Positions 1 through 12,068 of a stretch of DNA of 64,000 nt are shown piece by piece. Location of the stretch: the NCBI GenBank assembly GCA_907165135.1, contig OU015569.1, forward strand, positions 2,418,001 to 2,482,000, in the 5' to 3' direction. How positions within the stretch are numbered: position 1 is the first letter of the stretch; every line of letters begins with the position of its first letter. The translations under genes were made by a program, and so were the position numbers. This stretch comes from Oikopleura dioica. Taxonomy: Eukaryota; Chordata; Appendicularia; Copelata; Oikopleuridae. The notes beneath the pieces were generated by a model, which saw only the letters and a program-made list of their open reading frames with translations, did not search any database and was not told the DNA's origin.

Positions 1-1
1 A

Positions 2-2068
2 GCAAACAGCTGCGGAGCGGCTGTGTACCACTGTGCCAAGACGTTGTCCATGGCCATAGCTCCACAATTTGTGGATCATTGCGGCAGACAATTAGAGGAA
101 GTAGTAGGAGGTATGGTCCTCATCGATGCCGCCAATGCGTTTGGCACGGTGGCTCATCCTCTGCTGATGAGCCTCCTGGGCCAATTCTGCTCGGATCTGT
201 TCCTAGGATTCATTGAATCATTTTTGATCAGGTCCTTTAAAGTATGCATAAGGGGTTTCCTTAGCGAGGAAAAAGAACTAGAGGCTTTTGGGTTGCCTCA
301 AGGCTCATCCTTGTCACCCATTGCATACAGCGTATTCAGCGCGGGCTTTCTTAAAAACCTCCGTTTAGATCCCGCTGAAGATAACTCTACCTGCGCCGAT
401 GGGGCACAAACGATGTGCAACTGCGATCATCATCCGGGTGGACGAACGAGCTGCCTCGAAAACGGTTTGATCCTTGGCGAAAGAAAGGACGACAATGACA
501 TTAGCGTTATAGCCGGACAGAAAGCCGCCTTCGCGGACGATCTGGCTGCATTGATCATCGCGCCAAACTCAACGGAAGCCGCCGTATCCCTGACATCCAC
601 GATCAGCCGAGCTACTAAGGAGATCAATGAAAAAGGGCTCAAGGTCGCTGAAACGAAGACAGAATGCTTCTTTGTCAGTAAGTCTAAGATCCCCGAGGAA
701 ATAACCTTTAACTCAACCACCATCAAAGCAAGTGAAAGCGTCAAGTACTTAGGAATTACCCTATCGGCAGAAAGAGGCAAAATATCCTATAGAATGCATG
801 ACATGAACGTCATGAGGAGGATGAGGGCGAATCATCATAAACTCATGACTCTTAAAGGAACGATATCACCAGTAGCAAATGCCAATATGGCAAGAGCTCT
901 GGACATCGGAGTCATTAACCACGGAGCGGACTACAAGCCACTACCTTGCATCTCTATCACCAAGAGTTGGCAAAAGATTTATTGTTATACCCTGGCTAGG
1001 GTCTCGCCAAGGCCATGGTATATTGTGGAAATGGAAAGAAAGCTAATCCTTGAGGGAGGAAACCTATCCTCAATAATGAGAACGCACGAACCTCTCTGGG
1101 TTTCACTGAATTATCAGAGACTTGTAGTAGGAAAGCCCAGAGCGGACGAAGGGCTCGAAACGCTGGACAGATTCCGGCAGCCAACAATCTTTGATAACCT
1201 GATCTGCATGGCTATCAACAATATGCATAAGGTATTCAGATTGCGCACACCGGACACAGCGTGGAAAGCTCTGAGAGGTTGTCTCATCATGGTCAATGAA
1301 AGAGGAGAAAGCATTGGTCCGTTATTCGATTTCGGACGATGTGACAGATACACCGAACACCTTAGTGAGGAAACTAGATTTAGTGATGTTAGAAAATATG
1401 GGTTGTTCACATCGAAAGAACACAGTCACATAACTAAACTACGTTTGAATAGAGCCAGATTTAGGGCACTCTTCAATGCACAGGCTGTGACAGTGCGGTT
1501 CACCCTACCTAGGTCTCAGGATAACGGTCTGAGAATTGACAGGACGCAATGGCCCTACAACATGATGGCTCATTTTAACGATCTGCCTGCAAGTGTAAGG
1601 GCGGACTTTGTGCAAGATTGGTTTCCGAGCAGTCTAAAGAGATTTATGAAAGACAAACATAAACACTGGAAACGAAAAATTTGGTGTGAAAAATGTAGAT
1701 ATAGTTCCCCGTTCTATAACTATGATCTGCAAGTCGAGCTAGGAGACGCTCATCAAGTTACTAGAAGCGCGAAAAGAACGTATAGCACAAAGGAGGACAT
1801 AAAAAGAGACAAGGAATACGATAAGTTATATGCAGAAATGCAGAATAACCAGGAAGACGCAAGCAAAATCCTGTCCATGCTCATTTGGTGGAGGCCATAC
1901 AGGCTCAATAATGTAGCATTCAAGGACTTCGAGGCTATAATGCAAGTCATTCGATACCTGATGGCATATAAAGGATCAGGCACAGATATCATGCGCTTGC
2001 TAGCAGAAAATGAGGTCTGTCGGGACAAGTTCGCCAGGAGCTGCGTCAAAACCCTGAAGTTTCTCTGA
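2..2068 (+). CDS. LINE-type reverse transcriptase, 3' part of ORF (5' end outside window)
   Basis: The frame is open from the left edge, so the N-terminus and any endonuclease domain lie outside the window. Visible RT landmarks, in order, are a motif A region (LIDAANAFG), the primer-grip/motif B stretch GLPQGSSLSP, the catalytic motif C AFADDLA, and the KYLGITL motif typical of non-LTR retrotransposons. About 400 residues follow with a WCEKC pair of cysteines but no clear CCHC knuckle. No intron is needed. The element would copy its own RNA by target-primed reverse transcription, as LINE enzymes do. An intact YADD-like box (FADD) argues that the domain is not decayed. A second long ORF follows 62 nt downstream on the same strand. 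The RT family is confident; the clade is not. Confidence 0.85.
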   Translation, partial: ANSCGAAVYHCAKTLSMAIAPQFVDHCGRQLEEVVGGMVLIDAANAFGTVAHPLLMSLLGQFCSDLFLGFIESFLIRSFKVCIRGFLSEEKELEAFGLPQGSSLSPIAYSVFSAGFLKNLRLDPAEDNSTCADGAQTMCNCDHHPGGRTSCLENGLILGERKDDNDISVIAGQKAAFADDLAALIIAPNSTEAAVSLTSTISRATKEINEKGLKVAETKTECFFVSKSKIPEEITFNSTTIKASESVKYLGITLSAERGKISYRMHDMNVMRRMRANHHKLMTLKGTISPVANANMARALDIGVINHGADYKPLPCISITKSWQKIYCYTLARVSPRPWYIVEMERKLILEGGNLSSIMRTHEPLWVSLNYQRLVVGKPRADEGLETLDRFRQPTIFDNLICMAINNMHKVFRLRTPDTAWKALRGCLIMVNERGESIGPLFDFGRCDRYTEHLSEETRFSDVRKYGLFTSKEHSHITKLRLNRARFRALFNAQAVTVRFTLPRSQDNGLRIDRTQWPYNMMAHFNDLPASVRADFVQDWFPSSLKRFMKDKHKHWKRKIWCEKCRYSSPFYNYDLQVELGDAHQVTRSAKRTYSTKEDIKRDKEYDKLYAEMQNNQEDASKILSMLIWWRPYRLNNVAFKDFEAIMQVIRYLMAYKGSGTDIMRLLAENEVCRDKFARSCVKTLKFL

Positions 2069-2130
2069 AACCTTTTCACTTAACTTAATTATGTTGTTCA
2101 GAAATAATCAAGCTGGACCAGCGATTGGAA

Positions 2131-4320
2131 ATGGTGAAGGCCATGACGAAACCGGACTATGCCCATGACTATGCAGTATTCTACCCCAGCTCCGGCAAAG
2201 TGAAAACGATCTCTCAGGCCATGATTAGGTCAGAAGGGTTAATCGAGAGGATGAACATCAAGCATGCTCTTCCTACCTTTTGGGGCGACGATGCTGAGCG
2301 AAGAAACCGCGTTATTAATGACTATAAGATGCCTGGCCACCTGATGGGACTATGCAACAAGTACTTCGCGGCATACGCGTCTCACTTCGGCAACTCCAAA
2401 GCCCAATTCAGGGCGTGGATGGGATTGAGTGCGCCGGTGCTTGGAGAAGATGCCCGTAGAAAGCGAATTGCGGTTCAAACTGCCTGGGAAAGAATCGCGA
2501 GTAAAGACAAATCCTCGTGGGGTCTAACATCCATCAACCTAATGGAGACCAGTGATCTACTCCGAAGCGACGAAGATAGGATGGCGAGACGATTGTTTGG
2601 CTCCTACTCGCTCGGCGGTGCAAACAGCCAAGAAACGAGCGCTGGCTTGGACCGCAAGCTGGAATCGGTTGCTGCTAGAGCGATTTTCTTTGAATATTTC
2701 CTACTACCGGGATGTGCCAGCATCATCCTCAACGATGTCAACGGACAAGCTGGCGCATGGACTGCAGCCAGAATGTCTGAATTAGCCCTGAGAAACAGGG
2801 ACAGTATCCTCACCAACCCGGCAACTGTGGAGAAGCTCAATAAAGTCCTGGAAGTAGCCAATGTCCTCAATGAAGCGGACATACGAACGACGATCGGGGA
2901 AAGGCACCACCTCGCGGGTATCGCCGTGAGTCTAGTCAACCACCCGAGCAAATTTGAAATTGAAGCGCTGAAGTCCGAAATTCCCAGAATCATTGCGAAG
3001 TTCAGCCAAGGTGATGATCATGAAGCCCTGCTCAACTTCGCGAATAACAGTGACGTCGGCGGAGCGATCATCGAACTCAACGGCAATCTGGAGAAAGTTT
3101 GCTTTGGTCTTGGAACGGAAACGATGAATGAAGCACGCAAGGTAGTGAGGTCCTCTTTTGGGGCTACGATGACGATGATGCTGAATGACCTTGCTCTACA
3201 CGCCATCAGCTCATTCTGCGAATTCTGCTCGTGCAAGAAAGACCAGAGTACGACAGCGAAGGCGAAGCTACAGGATAGAGTCGAAAACTGCTCGGATCTA
3301 CTCAGACGGTTCGTCACAATCGCGACTGAAGTTGGAAACAAACGTAAGTCAGGCCATAGCAGGATGGACACCAGAGCATTCATGGAAGGACTGATGCGAT
3401 TAGATCCAATCACCATCAGGCAACGCAGCGTATACGATCATTTCCAATGCATCATCAAGAGCAGAGGCTTCCATAGACTTAGACCCAGATGCCCGGCACC
3501 GCATATCATGTGGAGAAACAGGGCCTTTGGCAGCCTGATCCATCTAGAATTTTGCGAAGCCCTGCTGGTGCTTACGCAGCTTCTCTGCAAAAGCACTGGT
3601 CCGGGCTCTCTTTCCATTGTGGACCGGACGCAGAGAACAAGCTGCCTGCTATTTGCTGCAATAATAGGACAGATAAACGACATCATCTGCAGCATGACAA
3701 CCGCGCTCGGGACGCAGAATCTAACAGTGGACTTCTACGAAATGTCCATGACTGCCGGAAAAATGGCAGAAATTACGAATCTTAAAGCCAGAGACGAAAT
3801 TGTACTTGCAGGGAGCAGAACAACGCTCATGCACAGTGGTTTCTTCACTTGCGAGATCAGAAATATGGAAGAAAGGGAAAAACGGGAGATCTCCTCGCTC
3901 ATGGCAAGGCAGGAACGAGCACTCTCAGCGTTGAGGGCAAATGCGGTGGCGCAAGCTGAATTTGTTAACACTAATTTTGAAGGACACACACCGCAGCTCA
4001 TCTCCAACTTTGACTCCGATCACAAGCAATGTCCGATGATCTCCATGGTTCGCATAAACGAAACAAACCCAGGAGAGGGCATCGAATACACACTGCGCGA
4101 ATCAATCCACGCTGCCAGGATCCGAGCAATAATCAACTGTCGCAAGCGAAGGGGCGAACATATCCCACTCCCAGTAAGAGTCTGGGCTCACGAAAACGAA
4201 ACCACTGAAGAAGAAGAGGTGGAAATGCCTCAATTGTCATTAATCGACGACGAGGATGTGACTCGATCATCGTCAATGCTAAAAGTAACTATAAGACAGG
4301 GAAAAGAATATTTACGATAA
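2131..4320 (+). CDS. long intronless ORF of unknown function downstream of the RT
   Basis: This is an uninterrupted frame of about 729 residues starting at the first ATG; a TTG six bases upstream is in frame but a less likely start. It follows the RT ORF by 62 nt on the same strand and has the same GC-rich base use, so it is probably part of the same element or transcript. I recognise no domain. The protein is largely helical in appearance, has a small Cys cluster (CEFCSCKK) near residue 365, and ends in an acidic tail (TTEEEEVEMP) before SSSML. In ordinary LINEs the RNA-binding ORF1 precedes the RT, so an extra ORF after the RT is unusual. It could also be the ORF1 of a next copy or an unrelated domesticated gene. 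Confidence 0.6.
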   Translation: MVKAMTKPDYAHDYAVFYPSSGKVKTISQAMIRSEGLIERMNIKHALPTFWGDDAERRNRVINDYKMPGHLMGLCNKYFAAYASHFGNSKAQFRAWMGLSAPVLGEDARRKRIAVQTAWERIASKDKSSWGLTSINLMETSDLLRSDEDRMARRLFGSYSLGGANSQETSAGLDRKLESVAARAIFFEYFLLPGCASIILNDVNGQAGAWTAARMSELALRNRDSILTNPATVEKLNKVLEVANVLNEADIRTTIGERHHLAGIAVSLVNHPSKFEIEALKSEIPRIIAKFSQGDDHEALLNFANNSDVGGAIIELNGNLEKVCFGLGTETMNEARKVVRSSFGATMTMMLNDLALHAISSFCEFCSCKKDQSTTAKAKLQDRVENCSDLLRRFVTIATEVGNKRKSGHSRMDTRAFMEGLMRLDPITIRQRSVYDHFQCIIKSRGFHRLRPRCPAPHIMWRNRAFGSLIHLEFCEALLVLTQLLCKSTGPGSLSIVDRTQRTSCLLFAAIIGQINDIICSMTTALGTQNLTVDFYEMSMTAGKMAEITNLKARDEIVLAGSRTTLMHSGFFTCEIRNMEEREKREISSLMARQERALSALRANAVAQAEFVNTNFEGHTPQLISNFDSDHKQCPMISMVRINETNPGEGIEYTLRESIHAARIRAIINCRKRRGEHIPLPVRVWAHENETTEEEEVEMPQLSLIDDEDVTRSSSMLKVTIRQGKEYLR

Positions 4321-5140
4321 ATCCTCATTTTAGGGTCCGATTTGCCGACGTGACAGCAAAGCCGGACGAGGATAAGAAACCGTCAACAAAAACTCGGCGA
4401 TATTGATGTACGAAGCCGAGCCAGCGTACGCAGAAAAAGTTTTAAACTCCTTGTATCTCGTATATTACTTGTTCTTTTATTCTTTGAGAGTGATGGTGCC
4501 CCTACCCCCGTTAACTGTACCCCTTGAACCTCTATCCAAGTTCTCTCCTAGCCATGGGTCTGTGTAGTTCGGAATAGACAACTACATTTAGCAATCATAT
4601 AGCACCTTGTGCATATTTCATATTTCATCTGTCTAAAGAATACATAGATCTACTTGTACATGGGGCAGCACTTGTTTAAATATATTTCATAGTTACTGTA
4701 GTTACTTACATCCTCTCACATGTCAAATCCTTAACCATACATGTTGCCACATATCCCGCCGTAACCTATACATTAGCAATTATATATGCTTACATCATAC
4801 ACTTAGGCCCATCTAACCACGTGCATATTATGCTGCCCTCTCTATAAACAAGAAAAACATATATATCAATGACATATCCATAGGGACCCTCCAAACCAAA
4901 AAGAGATAGGAGGGCCCTCTTGCATCCTCGTAATGGTGTCTGTTGTTTATTCCAAAGCAAGTATACAGTAGGTTTTGTCACAGCAGATCGAGCGGTAAGC
5001 ACATTAGGTCATGCAAATAAAGCCAAAAACTCGCGATGAGGCAGTACGAGGATCACATCTGTAAGAAAAAGCACTACTGCAAGGACGGGACAGCAGAAGC
5101 ATTGTGAAGAAAAATGTAGGCTGGTTAACAGCGGGGCAGG
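4321..5140. other. non-coding gap
   Basis: No ORF with coding character lies between the end of the plus-strand ORF and the minus-strand RING-like gene. The stretch is mildly AT-rich with several short TATATA-like runs. It probably holds the 3' end of the retroelement and the 3' UTR of the minus-strand gene. No repeat or clear poly(A) tract marks the element's end. Confidence 0.4.
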
Positions 5141-5848
5141 CTAAGGCTGGTAGCGATTGACGGAAAGGCGAAGTCGTGCGGAGCGGCGAGTGCCGGAAGC
5201 AGTTACAGTAGGACGAGTCGAGGAAGTAGATGCATCAGAAACATCCTCGGATACAAAAGCAGCAGCTACGGTAGCGGGTGCAACTGTATCTAGGAAAGAT
5301 GGTGTTGGATTATGATGAGATAATTCATAATGATAAATTCTCTAAAAAAGGGTACAGACAGTACCTGTAGGTGTATAAGTAGCCAATGCATGACATGTAG
5401 GGCGATCTTGAGAGCTGAAGGACGCCTCGGCTGCTATGGCACTGCCAACAACGTTGGAGCCCGATGGAGACGCAACACCCTCTGCAAAGGCGTCATCATC
5501 ATCCTCAGCATCCCCGTCTTCGCTGGATGAGGAAGAGTCATCGTCCAGCTGCGAGGCAGAATGATCACTTTTCGCGACGATAGGAGTAGACGGACCATGA
5601 TCAGGGAAAACAATTCCCCTTACGTCGAAAGTCGCGGAACGCAAGCAGGTAGCATCAGGGCATGTAAGAATAGGATAAGCCGGTCGTGGAGTATCGGTAA
5701 CGTCGATGCCAGATCCCAAGAAACAACGCAAACAACCGGCATGTCGACAACGAACGTTCACAATTTCCTGCCGATAGGGAAACTTATAAGGACGACGACA
5801 GAATCGGCAGATTGAGCCAGGAGGAGTCTTGGTCTTGGACGACATCAA
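5141..5848 (-). CDS. RING-like zinc-binding protein, two exons
   Basis: The start at 5848 gives MMSSKTKTPPGSICRFCRRP. The Cys/His spacing is C-x2-C, then C-x-H-x2-C-x2-C, then C-x4-C (CPDATC). This is a C3HC4 RING-like layout whose last pair is wider than the usual C-x2-C, so it is a variant. An acidic Ser/Asp-rich linker follows (DDDSSSSSEDGDAEDDDD). Exon 1 ends at 5365 at a GT and joins exon 2 (5289-5141) at an AG in phase 1. The second exon adds a basic tail (TRRSARLRLSVNRYQP). RING domains usually act as E3 ubiquitin ligases; that role here is inferred. The gene lies 194 bp downstream of the large minus-strand gene, close enough for shared transcription. Confidence 0.6.
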
Positions 5849-6042
5849 CAGCTCCTATGCACGCAACGAAGTCTAAAGAAACAACCTCTCAGACAAGATA
5901 ACGATAAGACTCAAGAGGAATTATTCTTATATTTCTGTATCATGTACAGTTTAAAATTATATTCAAAAGACATTTTCTGTGACAGAGAGGATACATGCCT
6001 GCACAGAGGATGAGAATTAGTCATTGTCATACAATGTTGGAG

Positions 6043-9000
6043 TTAAACAGTTGGTACAAGACTAAAATACATTGGGTTGAGACTCATGGGCAATGGCACC
6101 CGTAGGGAGACGAGCATCTTCTCGACAGGATCGTAGAAGGCCATGGGAGTCAAGAGAGGCACGGTCGTGGGTGATCGTCGAGTTTTGGAAGGAACGCGGT
6201 AAACACCGTAGACCCGTCTCATGTTCGCAGTCAGAAGAGCGTGGACGTCGTCAAGAACCCATCCTTTGCGCTCGCAGAGGTAACGACCAAGCGGACTCAA
6301 TCGGTTGGCACCCAAGGGGATCGGCCAACTGGAACGGACGACTGGAGCTCTTTAAAACAAGGATTGAAAAGGGCACAGGGCACGTGAAGAATTAATTACC
6401 TTGGTTAGTGGCCTCGACGACTGAAGAGGGCAGAAATTTCTGATGACGAGCCTCTCGATCGCCAACATAGGTACATTCCTTGAGCTTGGGAGAGACCTGC
6501 TCGAGGGGGCGGTAAGACCGCAGGTCGCGGATGAGGCGGATCCATCCTGCTGTGTTCGAAGGGCAATCCTTGCTGATGCAAAACTTGGATTTGCAGCGAC
6601 GAGCAGGCGCCAGCTCAGCGTGGAAAGCGGGAAAGACAGAGGTCAACATCCCGGACAAAGGGTTGGTGACATCGTGCAAGCTGGTGAGAACGCGATTCAG
6701 ACGCTCGAGAGTCTCGACTGGTCGCAATCCGTGGCGAAAAGGGTTATCGGCCCCAAGGCGAGTTCTTAGAAATTAAAATTAAAATCAAATCTAAATTTAA
6801 ATCTGAAACAAAAAGGAAGAGGACGATGGCCCATTATCATACCTCAAATCCAAAGCAGAGCGCTGAAAAGTGCCGGTCGGGTCACGCAAGGCGAGTAACT
6901 CAGCCGATGACTGGATGTAGGTCTGGTAGGTTGAAGCCAAAGCCAGGTAGTCACTAGTGAAGATAGGTTTACAGTCTGATAATAAAGACCGATTATATGC
7001 TTACCGCTCAAGGAAGCGGGGATTTCCACAGAAGCCCTCCATTCCTTCGGGGAGGAGAACAGAAGGAAAAGGCAATCGCGGGAACGAATCTGGCACGGGA
7101 GTATCATGATACCCGTTCGAACGATGCTGAGGATCGGCCATGAGAAGATAGCGGACATAAAGGCGGAAGGAATCCACGCGATTCGGAGTAAGATGATCAC
7201 AATCCACCAACAAATCGCCAGTGGACTTTCTTATGGAGCAGTTGAATCCGAAGAGGCGCAGAAGACATTGCAAGGAGGATGACTCTGCAAGATAGTCCTC
7301 GTAATCCTTAACGAAAAGTTTAAGAGCGAAGCTGAGAAACTTAGAGGACAAATGGGTAAAAGGTTACCTGGTGTGTTGGCTGCTTCATCTCGTCGGGGAA
7401 AAATAAACGGAGAAAAACGCCGGGCGAGGCAAAGTGGCAATCGGCCAGAGTCCGCTGGTGGTTACTTTGTCCAATCGAAGTCAAGGACGGGGCAGGAGGA
7501 TACACGACAACGTTTACGTCGAGAGGCGATCGCAGGTAGGTCGATTGCTCGCGCTGGCTTACGCAGCCATCCGTTACATCCCGAAGTTCGAAGAGGGGCC
7601 TGCATTGTCCATAGCGACAGATGGAGACGAAGAACTCGGACAAGAAATGAAGCGTCACCAAGCTAAAATAGTTAATCTTTCTTTGCAAATAGGTGTACGT
7701 GGTGGCTCAGAATAAAAGACTTACAGGGTACGACGCCCAACAGATAAGAGGAGGAGGCGAGAAGGCAGCCGCCTGAAGTCAAGCAAGTCTTGTCAAGACA
7801 AGTCAATAGACGAGGTCCGGCTCGGTGGTTTTGCAGTGGTGCGGTGCAGAAAGTTCTCGGAACATTTCGATTCATCAGATGCTGCAACAAGGAAGGTTGG
7901 AACCGCGTTTCGGGAGACAGGAAATAGACATAATCGCACTTCTGAAAGAACTCGGTTACTTCCGGTAGAGGACGATGTAGCAGCTTAATCAAGACAGTAA
8001 GTACTTACAGCACGTAGCAAAGCCAAAGATTGGGCGTGATTTCGAGCATGATCACGTGCCAGCGTCACTTCCATAGAGGTAGCACTTGCCTCGAACCGAC
8101 CAGAAGCGCCCTCGAGGAACTTGTCATTGATGAACTCTGGCCACATCAAGAAGCCCCGCTGGTCGTCGGCAGAAAGGGTTGGTAGAATCTGACGAAGGAA
8201 GTGCACAAGACGATCTAAATGTTAATGTGGTTAACTTTCAGTGGACTGGAAGCTCACACACAAGGATGATGTATAACCATCATCCTCTTAAAATAGAGCT
8301 CGATAGACTCACCTAGATCAGAGAGATTCAGGTCTCGCAAGTAGGCTGCCACGCGATCTGACACTCGAGCAGCTGGATTCTGGCTGAAAGAGCGGAGAGT
8401 AGCAACCATGCATTCGGAAGCGGCACGGCGGGACAGGGGCTTGCCGGCCACTTGTCGGGCAGCCAAGTTCAGCTGCAGAGCGCGAGAAAAGGGCGAAAGT
8501 TGTGAAGAATCCAGGGTTGTCAAGGTTGGCGGAGTAGTCCCATGCGTTCCGTAGCGTCTATCGCGAACACGTCGGTGAGAACTACCTCTGGTGCGGGCAG
8601 AGGTGGTAGCAGAGCTGGTAGACGCGGTGCCAGAAGGAGTCGATGAAGAAGTAGAACCAGTTGCAGCGTGAGACGCAGTACCTTGTGCAGCGTTACTGGC
8701 GCCGGTAGCGCGAGTGACGCGAGTCGTCGAAGTAGATGGCGCGGCGGTCTCATGCTCACCTGTTGTCGGAGTAACAGGGTTAGACGAGCTGGCCCCAACC
8801 TCGCCTGGACCCGAAGAAGTAAGGGTTGAATCGGAAACTGCAGGAGCAGGAGGTGAGGAGTTCTGACCGTCAGCTGCTGAGGGGGACGATGCAGGAGGAT
8901 CCTCGACGGGAGTCTCGACTCTAGTACCATTCAGGTCGCCATCTATATCATCAGGAACGTCGAGATCGATGAAGTCATTATGAGACACATCTTCATGACC

Positions 9001-11492
9001 CTCAGGAGATGGAGGAGACGCTGGTGACGAAGGTGGGGTGTGCCTTTGTGGAGTAGGTGACCTGGACTGAGCAGGAGCCGGGGAAGTCTCGGGTGCTGCG
9101 GTCGCGCTGGGAACGTCAGTGTCCGCAGCACTCGTTTGTGTGTCCATGGGCGTCGCAGCTGGAGGAGTGGACGCTGTAGAAACGGGAGATGTTGGTGGTG
9201 GCGAAGGTTGAGCACTCGTTGTTGCAACGTTCGGTGTATGAACGGGAGCGCCCATCGTGGCCCTCACTTGCGCGGTAGCGAGCAAATGCTCTTCGGGTCC
9301 TAAAGAATAGTATTTGTCAAGACTGGACTTAATAATTAGCAGGTACCTGCATCTACCAAGACTGAGACTTTATATCCGCCGGTTCCGTCCCCCTCCACTA
9401 AATAACGAGCGTTCAAATAGGAGGGTGGTGTGGCATCATCCTCATCGTCGCTTGGCAGAGGTGACCGCTGACGCATGGGGACAGTGTACTTGTGCAGCAC
9501 GTCAGTGAGAGTCGTCAGAGAGGGGCCAACATGAGTTAGGTCAGAAGTTTGGTAACTTTCAAGAGGACGGTCTACAGAAAATCAGCTAAGTGATCTGAAA
9601 ACAACTGAGGCCTTAATACCTGATTCAAACGAAGTCAACTCATACAGCGCCAAACGCACGCGATGTTCGGCATAGATGGTGTAATGCTGCATGTCTGTAG
9701 AATCAGGCAAGACACTGTGATCAGGAGAGATGACTCGACAGAACATCAGCAAGTACTTGGCATCTGACCCTAACGAAGAGATACGAGATCGGTAATCATT
9801 CCCGAACGAGGACCATACACCAGCCTTGAAATTGAAATTAAAATAATGATAAGAATAAAGCGGTGAGCAGTTGGGTAGCAGGCTGTATCTAGTGTACTCA
9901 CGTTAAACATGTTTTGGAGAAGCCGGCAAGTAGTGGCGGTAGGGCGCACCTCCTGCAGAAGAGTAGGAAGATGACTCATCATCCTCGACAGCACGTGAGC
10001 AGGCGCAGAGACACGACGAAGAAAGTAGTTGACGCTGAAGAATGAAAATTTATGCTCCAAACTACAGATAACTCAAACATACCTCTCGTGCAGCAGATTG
10101 TAGGTAGGCAAGTGCGGGATTAGTCGGCTTTGGGAGACTTCCAAAGTCGTCTGATGGCGGATGTGATCCGAAAAAATCTCGAACAGGTCCACCAGTCGTA
10201 CCACTAGTGCTCGGAGCTTTTGAATCTTCATCCGGCGATTAGAAAGATGATTCAGGGCCGGGTTGAGAAGGTAAGTGACCATATCCGAGCGTAAGGGTGC
10301 TAGGTAGATCACGAGCTGCCGGTCAAGTTGCTCACAAGCATGATGGCCGAGACTCGTGAGTTGTTGGCGTGATAAATCCCTGGAGAGTACGTCGCGGAGA
10401 CTCTGTGTCACTACCTAAAAACATGCTTACAACGAACAGTCGACCTGCCAAAACACTGTACCTCGTCAGTTATCTCTGCGGAGACGCGAGTAAAATGGTA
10501 AAGCGCCGTGGAATACTCGATGTTATCGGGTCGGATCGTTGAAGTCGAGGTTAAAGTAGACTCCAACAACTCCCCTGGGCATTAATCGAGACGAAGGAGG
10601 AAGTGGGAAAGCTTGCGGAAGATGTTGAGGGCTGGTCAAGATCCTCAGGAAGTCGTACAGGCGGCTCCTCGGAACGCCGCTTTTTCTTGCTGGGGCCTTC
10701 ATCAGTGGGAGAAGCGGGACGACCGCCTGACACAGATGGTGCATCACCATCGCAGGGGGCAACATTAGAAGGTTCCTACAAAAATGTTAATGAAATGTGA
10801 AAATGTGGCCAACACCCACAATGATCCAACCCTAGAATAGGACCTTAAATAGGACACGAGGATGATGTCTCACCATCCTTTATTTTAAGAAATTCTATCA
10901 CACGGGAGACAAGTCAATTTATCGTCAAAATAGGGCAATCTCTTACACACTCCATAAATCTGGCTCTAATAGAAGGCGCAGCTCAAAAATGACTGAAGGA
11001 TCGGCAATAAAGTCCAGCTGAAATCTAAAGCTTAAAAACTTAAATTGAAAAACCCGTAATTCTCTAGACCTAACTTTGTTTTTGTGAGCATATGGACGAG
11101 GATGCTCGAGCGTCCTGTAAGAATTGCGGTGATATATCATCAACGGTCAGGAAAGTCGAAGGGTTAGCGTAAAAGTAAACCCGGATATATCCCATTTCTC
11201 ACCAAGGCCCACGGGGGCAAGACTCGATAAGTCGGTAATCTGCAATACTAGTAGATCTAACCTGTTCGGGGAGCTCGGACAAGCGAGCTGTGTAGAGGCG
11301 CACGGGAGTCGCAGGAAAATCGCCAAAGGATATCATCCCAAATATTTTCTCGGAGTCAGGAGACATGACGGAGTCACGGGGAAAAACGAATTGGCGGCGA
11401 GCTTGAACTAATTCGTATAAGATGCTGCCTTCAGGTGACCGAAAGCGCAAATGACGGAAAGAGTGGCGCGAAGCCCTCACAACAACACACAT
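6043..11492 (-). CDS. large intron-rich gene of unknown family (~1,500 aa)
   Basis: About 16 exons on the minus strand can be joined with short introns from MCVVVRASRHSF at 11492 to the stop at 6043. Most junctions are GT-AG and in frame, for example the joins giving RPLESYQTSDL and DYLALASTYQTY. One join near 10.55 kb needs either a GG-AG border or another solution. The N-terminal third contains a basic nuclear-localisation-like run (KKKRRSEEP). A helical region follows (11-9.5 kb), then a ~300-residue Ser/Thr/Pro/Ala-rich disordered segment (8.4-9.3 kb), then a folded Cys-containing C-terminal half. I recognise no domain. Base composition matches the neighbouring retroelement ORFs rather than the AT-rich genes to the right. 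It could be a host gene or cargo of a large mobile element. Exon ends are hand-called. Confidence 0.55.
8263..8286. repeat. AGGATGATG hairpin, copy 1 (intronic)
   Basis: AGGATGATG and its exact complement CATCATCCT are separated by a six-base loop (TATAAC). The hairpin lies inside an intron of the large minus-strand gene, and that intron is about twice the length of its neighbours. It has the same stem as the copies at 10859, 12048 and 12497. Confidence 0.7.
10859..10879. repeat. AGGATGATG hairpin, copy 2 (intronic, shortened right arm)
   Basis: The left arm is AGGATGATG, the loop TCTCAC, and the right arm CATCCT, which lacks one CAT triplet relative to copy 1. It lies in another intron of the same large gene. 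Confidence 0.55.
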
Positions 11493-12047
11493 TCTAGAAA
11501 ATTTTCAGCTAAATCTGGGGAAAATTTCCGCCAGGAATTCCTGGAAAAGTCGATTCCAAGAACACATAAGCAAAAATAATAAGGGGTTCTAGAAGATCAC
11601 TGCGTTACATATTCATCGTCGAGAGCCCCATTTTTCTTCACAATTTTCGCTCCTCTACTATTTCTTCTTCTCTTATCATTATCACTCTCACTGCATACAG
11701 CAGTGGGTTTCAGTAAACAGTTTACTAGGATATGGTAAGTTCGCTGTGTGCACACCTGCTTATTACAGGCAGGAAAGAGAGACGCCGCTTTCAGGAGGAT
11801 GATCTCTCTTCATGATCGGGCAGCTGCCAGATGGCATGATTGAAATCTAGAGGTCAAGGGCGGTCAAGCCCATGACGGACGCGTGAGCGTGATTCGCCAC
11901 GACGAATGACGCATCGCCACCACGCAGTCGCATGACGCGAGAAGTGATCTCACCCGTTTATTACGACCCAGAGGAACTACGCCAATAATACGACTACATG
12001 CACGGACTACAAGTTAAATGATTGCGTAGAAGTGGGGGTCAAGGAAG

Positions 12048-12068
12048 AGGATGTCATGTCATCATCCT
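12048..12068. repeat. AGGATGATG hairpin, copy 3 (shortened left arm)
   Basis: The left arm is AGGATG (one ATG missing), the spacer TCATGT, and the right arm CATCATCCT. It is located upstream of the large minus-strand gene. Confidence 0.5.

Noticed and set aside
2125-2130. TTG as start of the ORF after the RT
   Set aside because: An ATG follows six bases later, and a eukaryotic gene would normally use it.
8520-8930. Leu/Pro-rich 136-codon minus-strand frame
   Set aside because: It is an alternative frame of the Ser/Thr/Pro-rich exon of the large gene.
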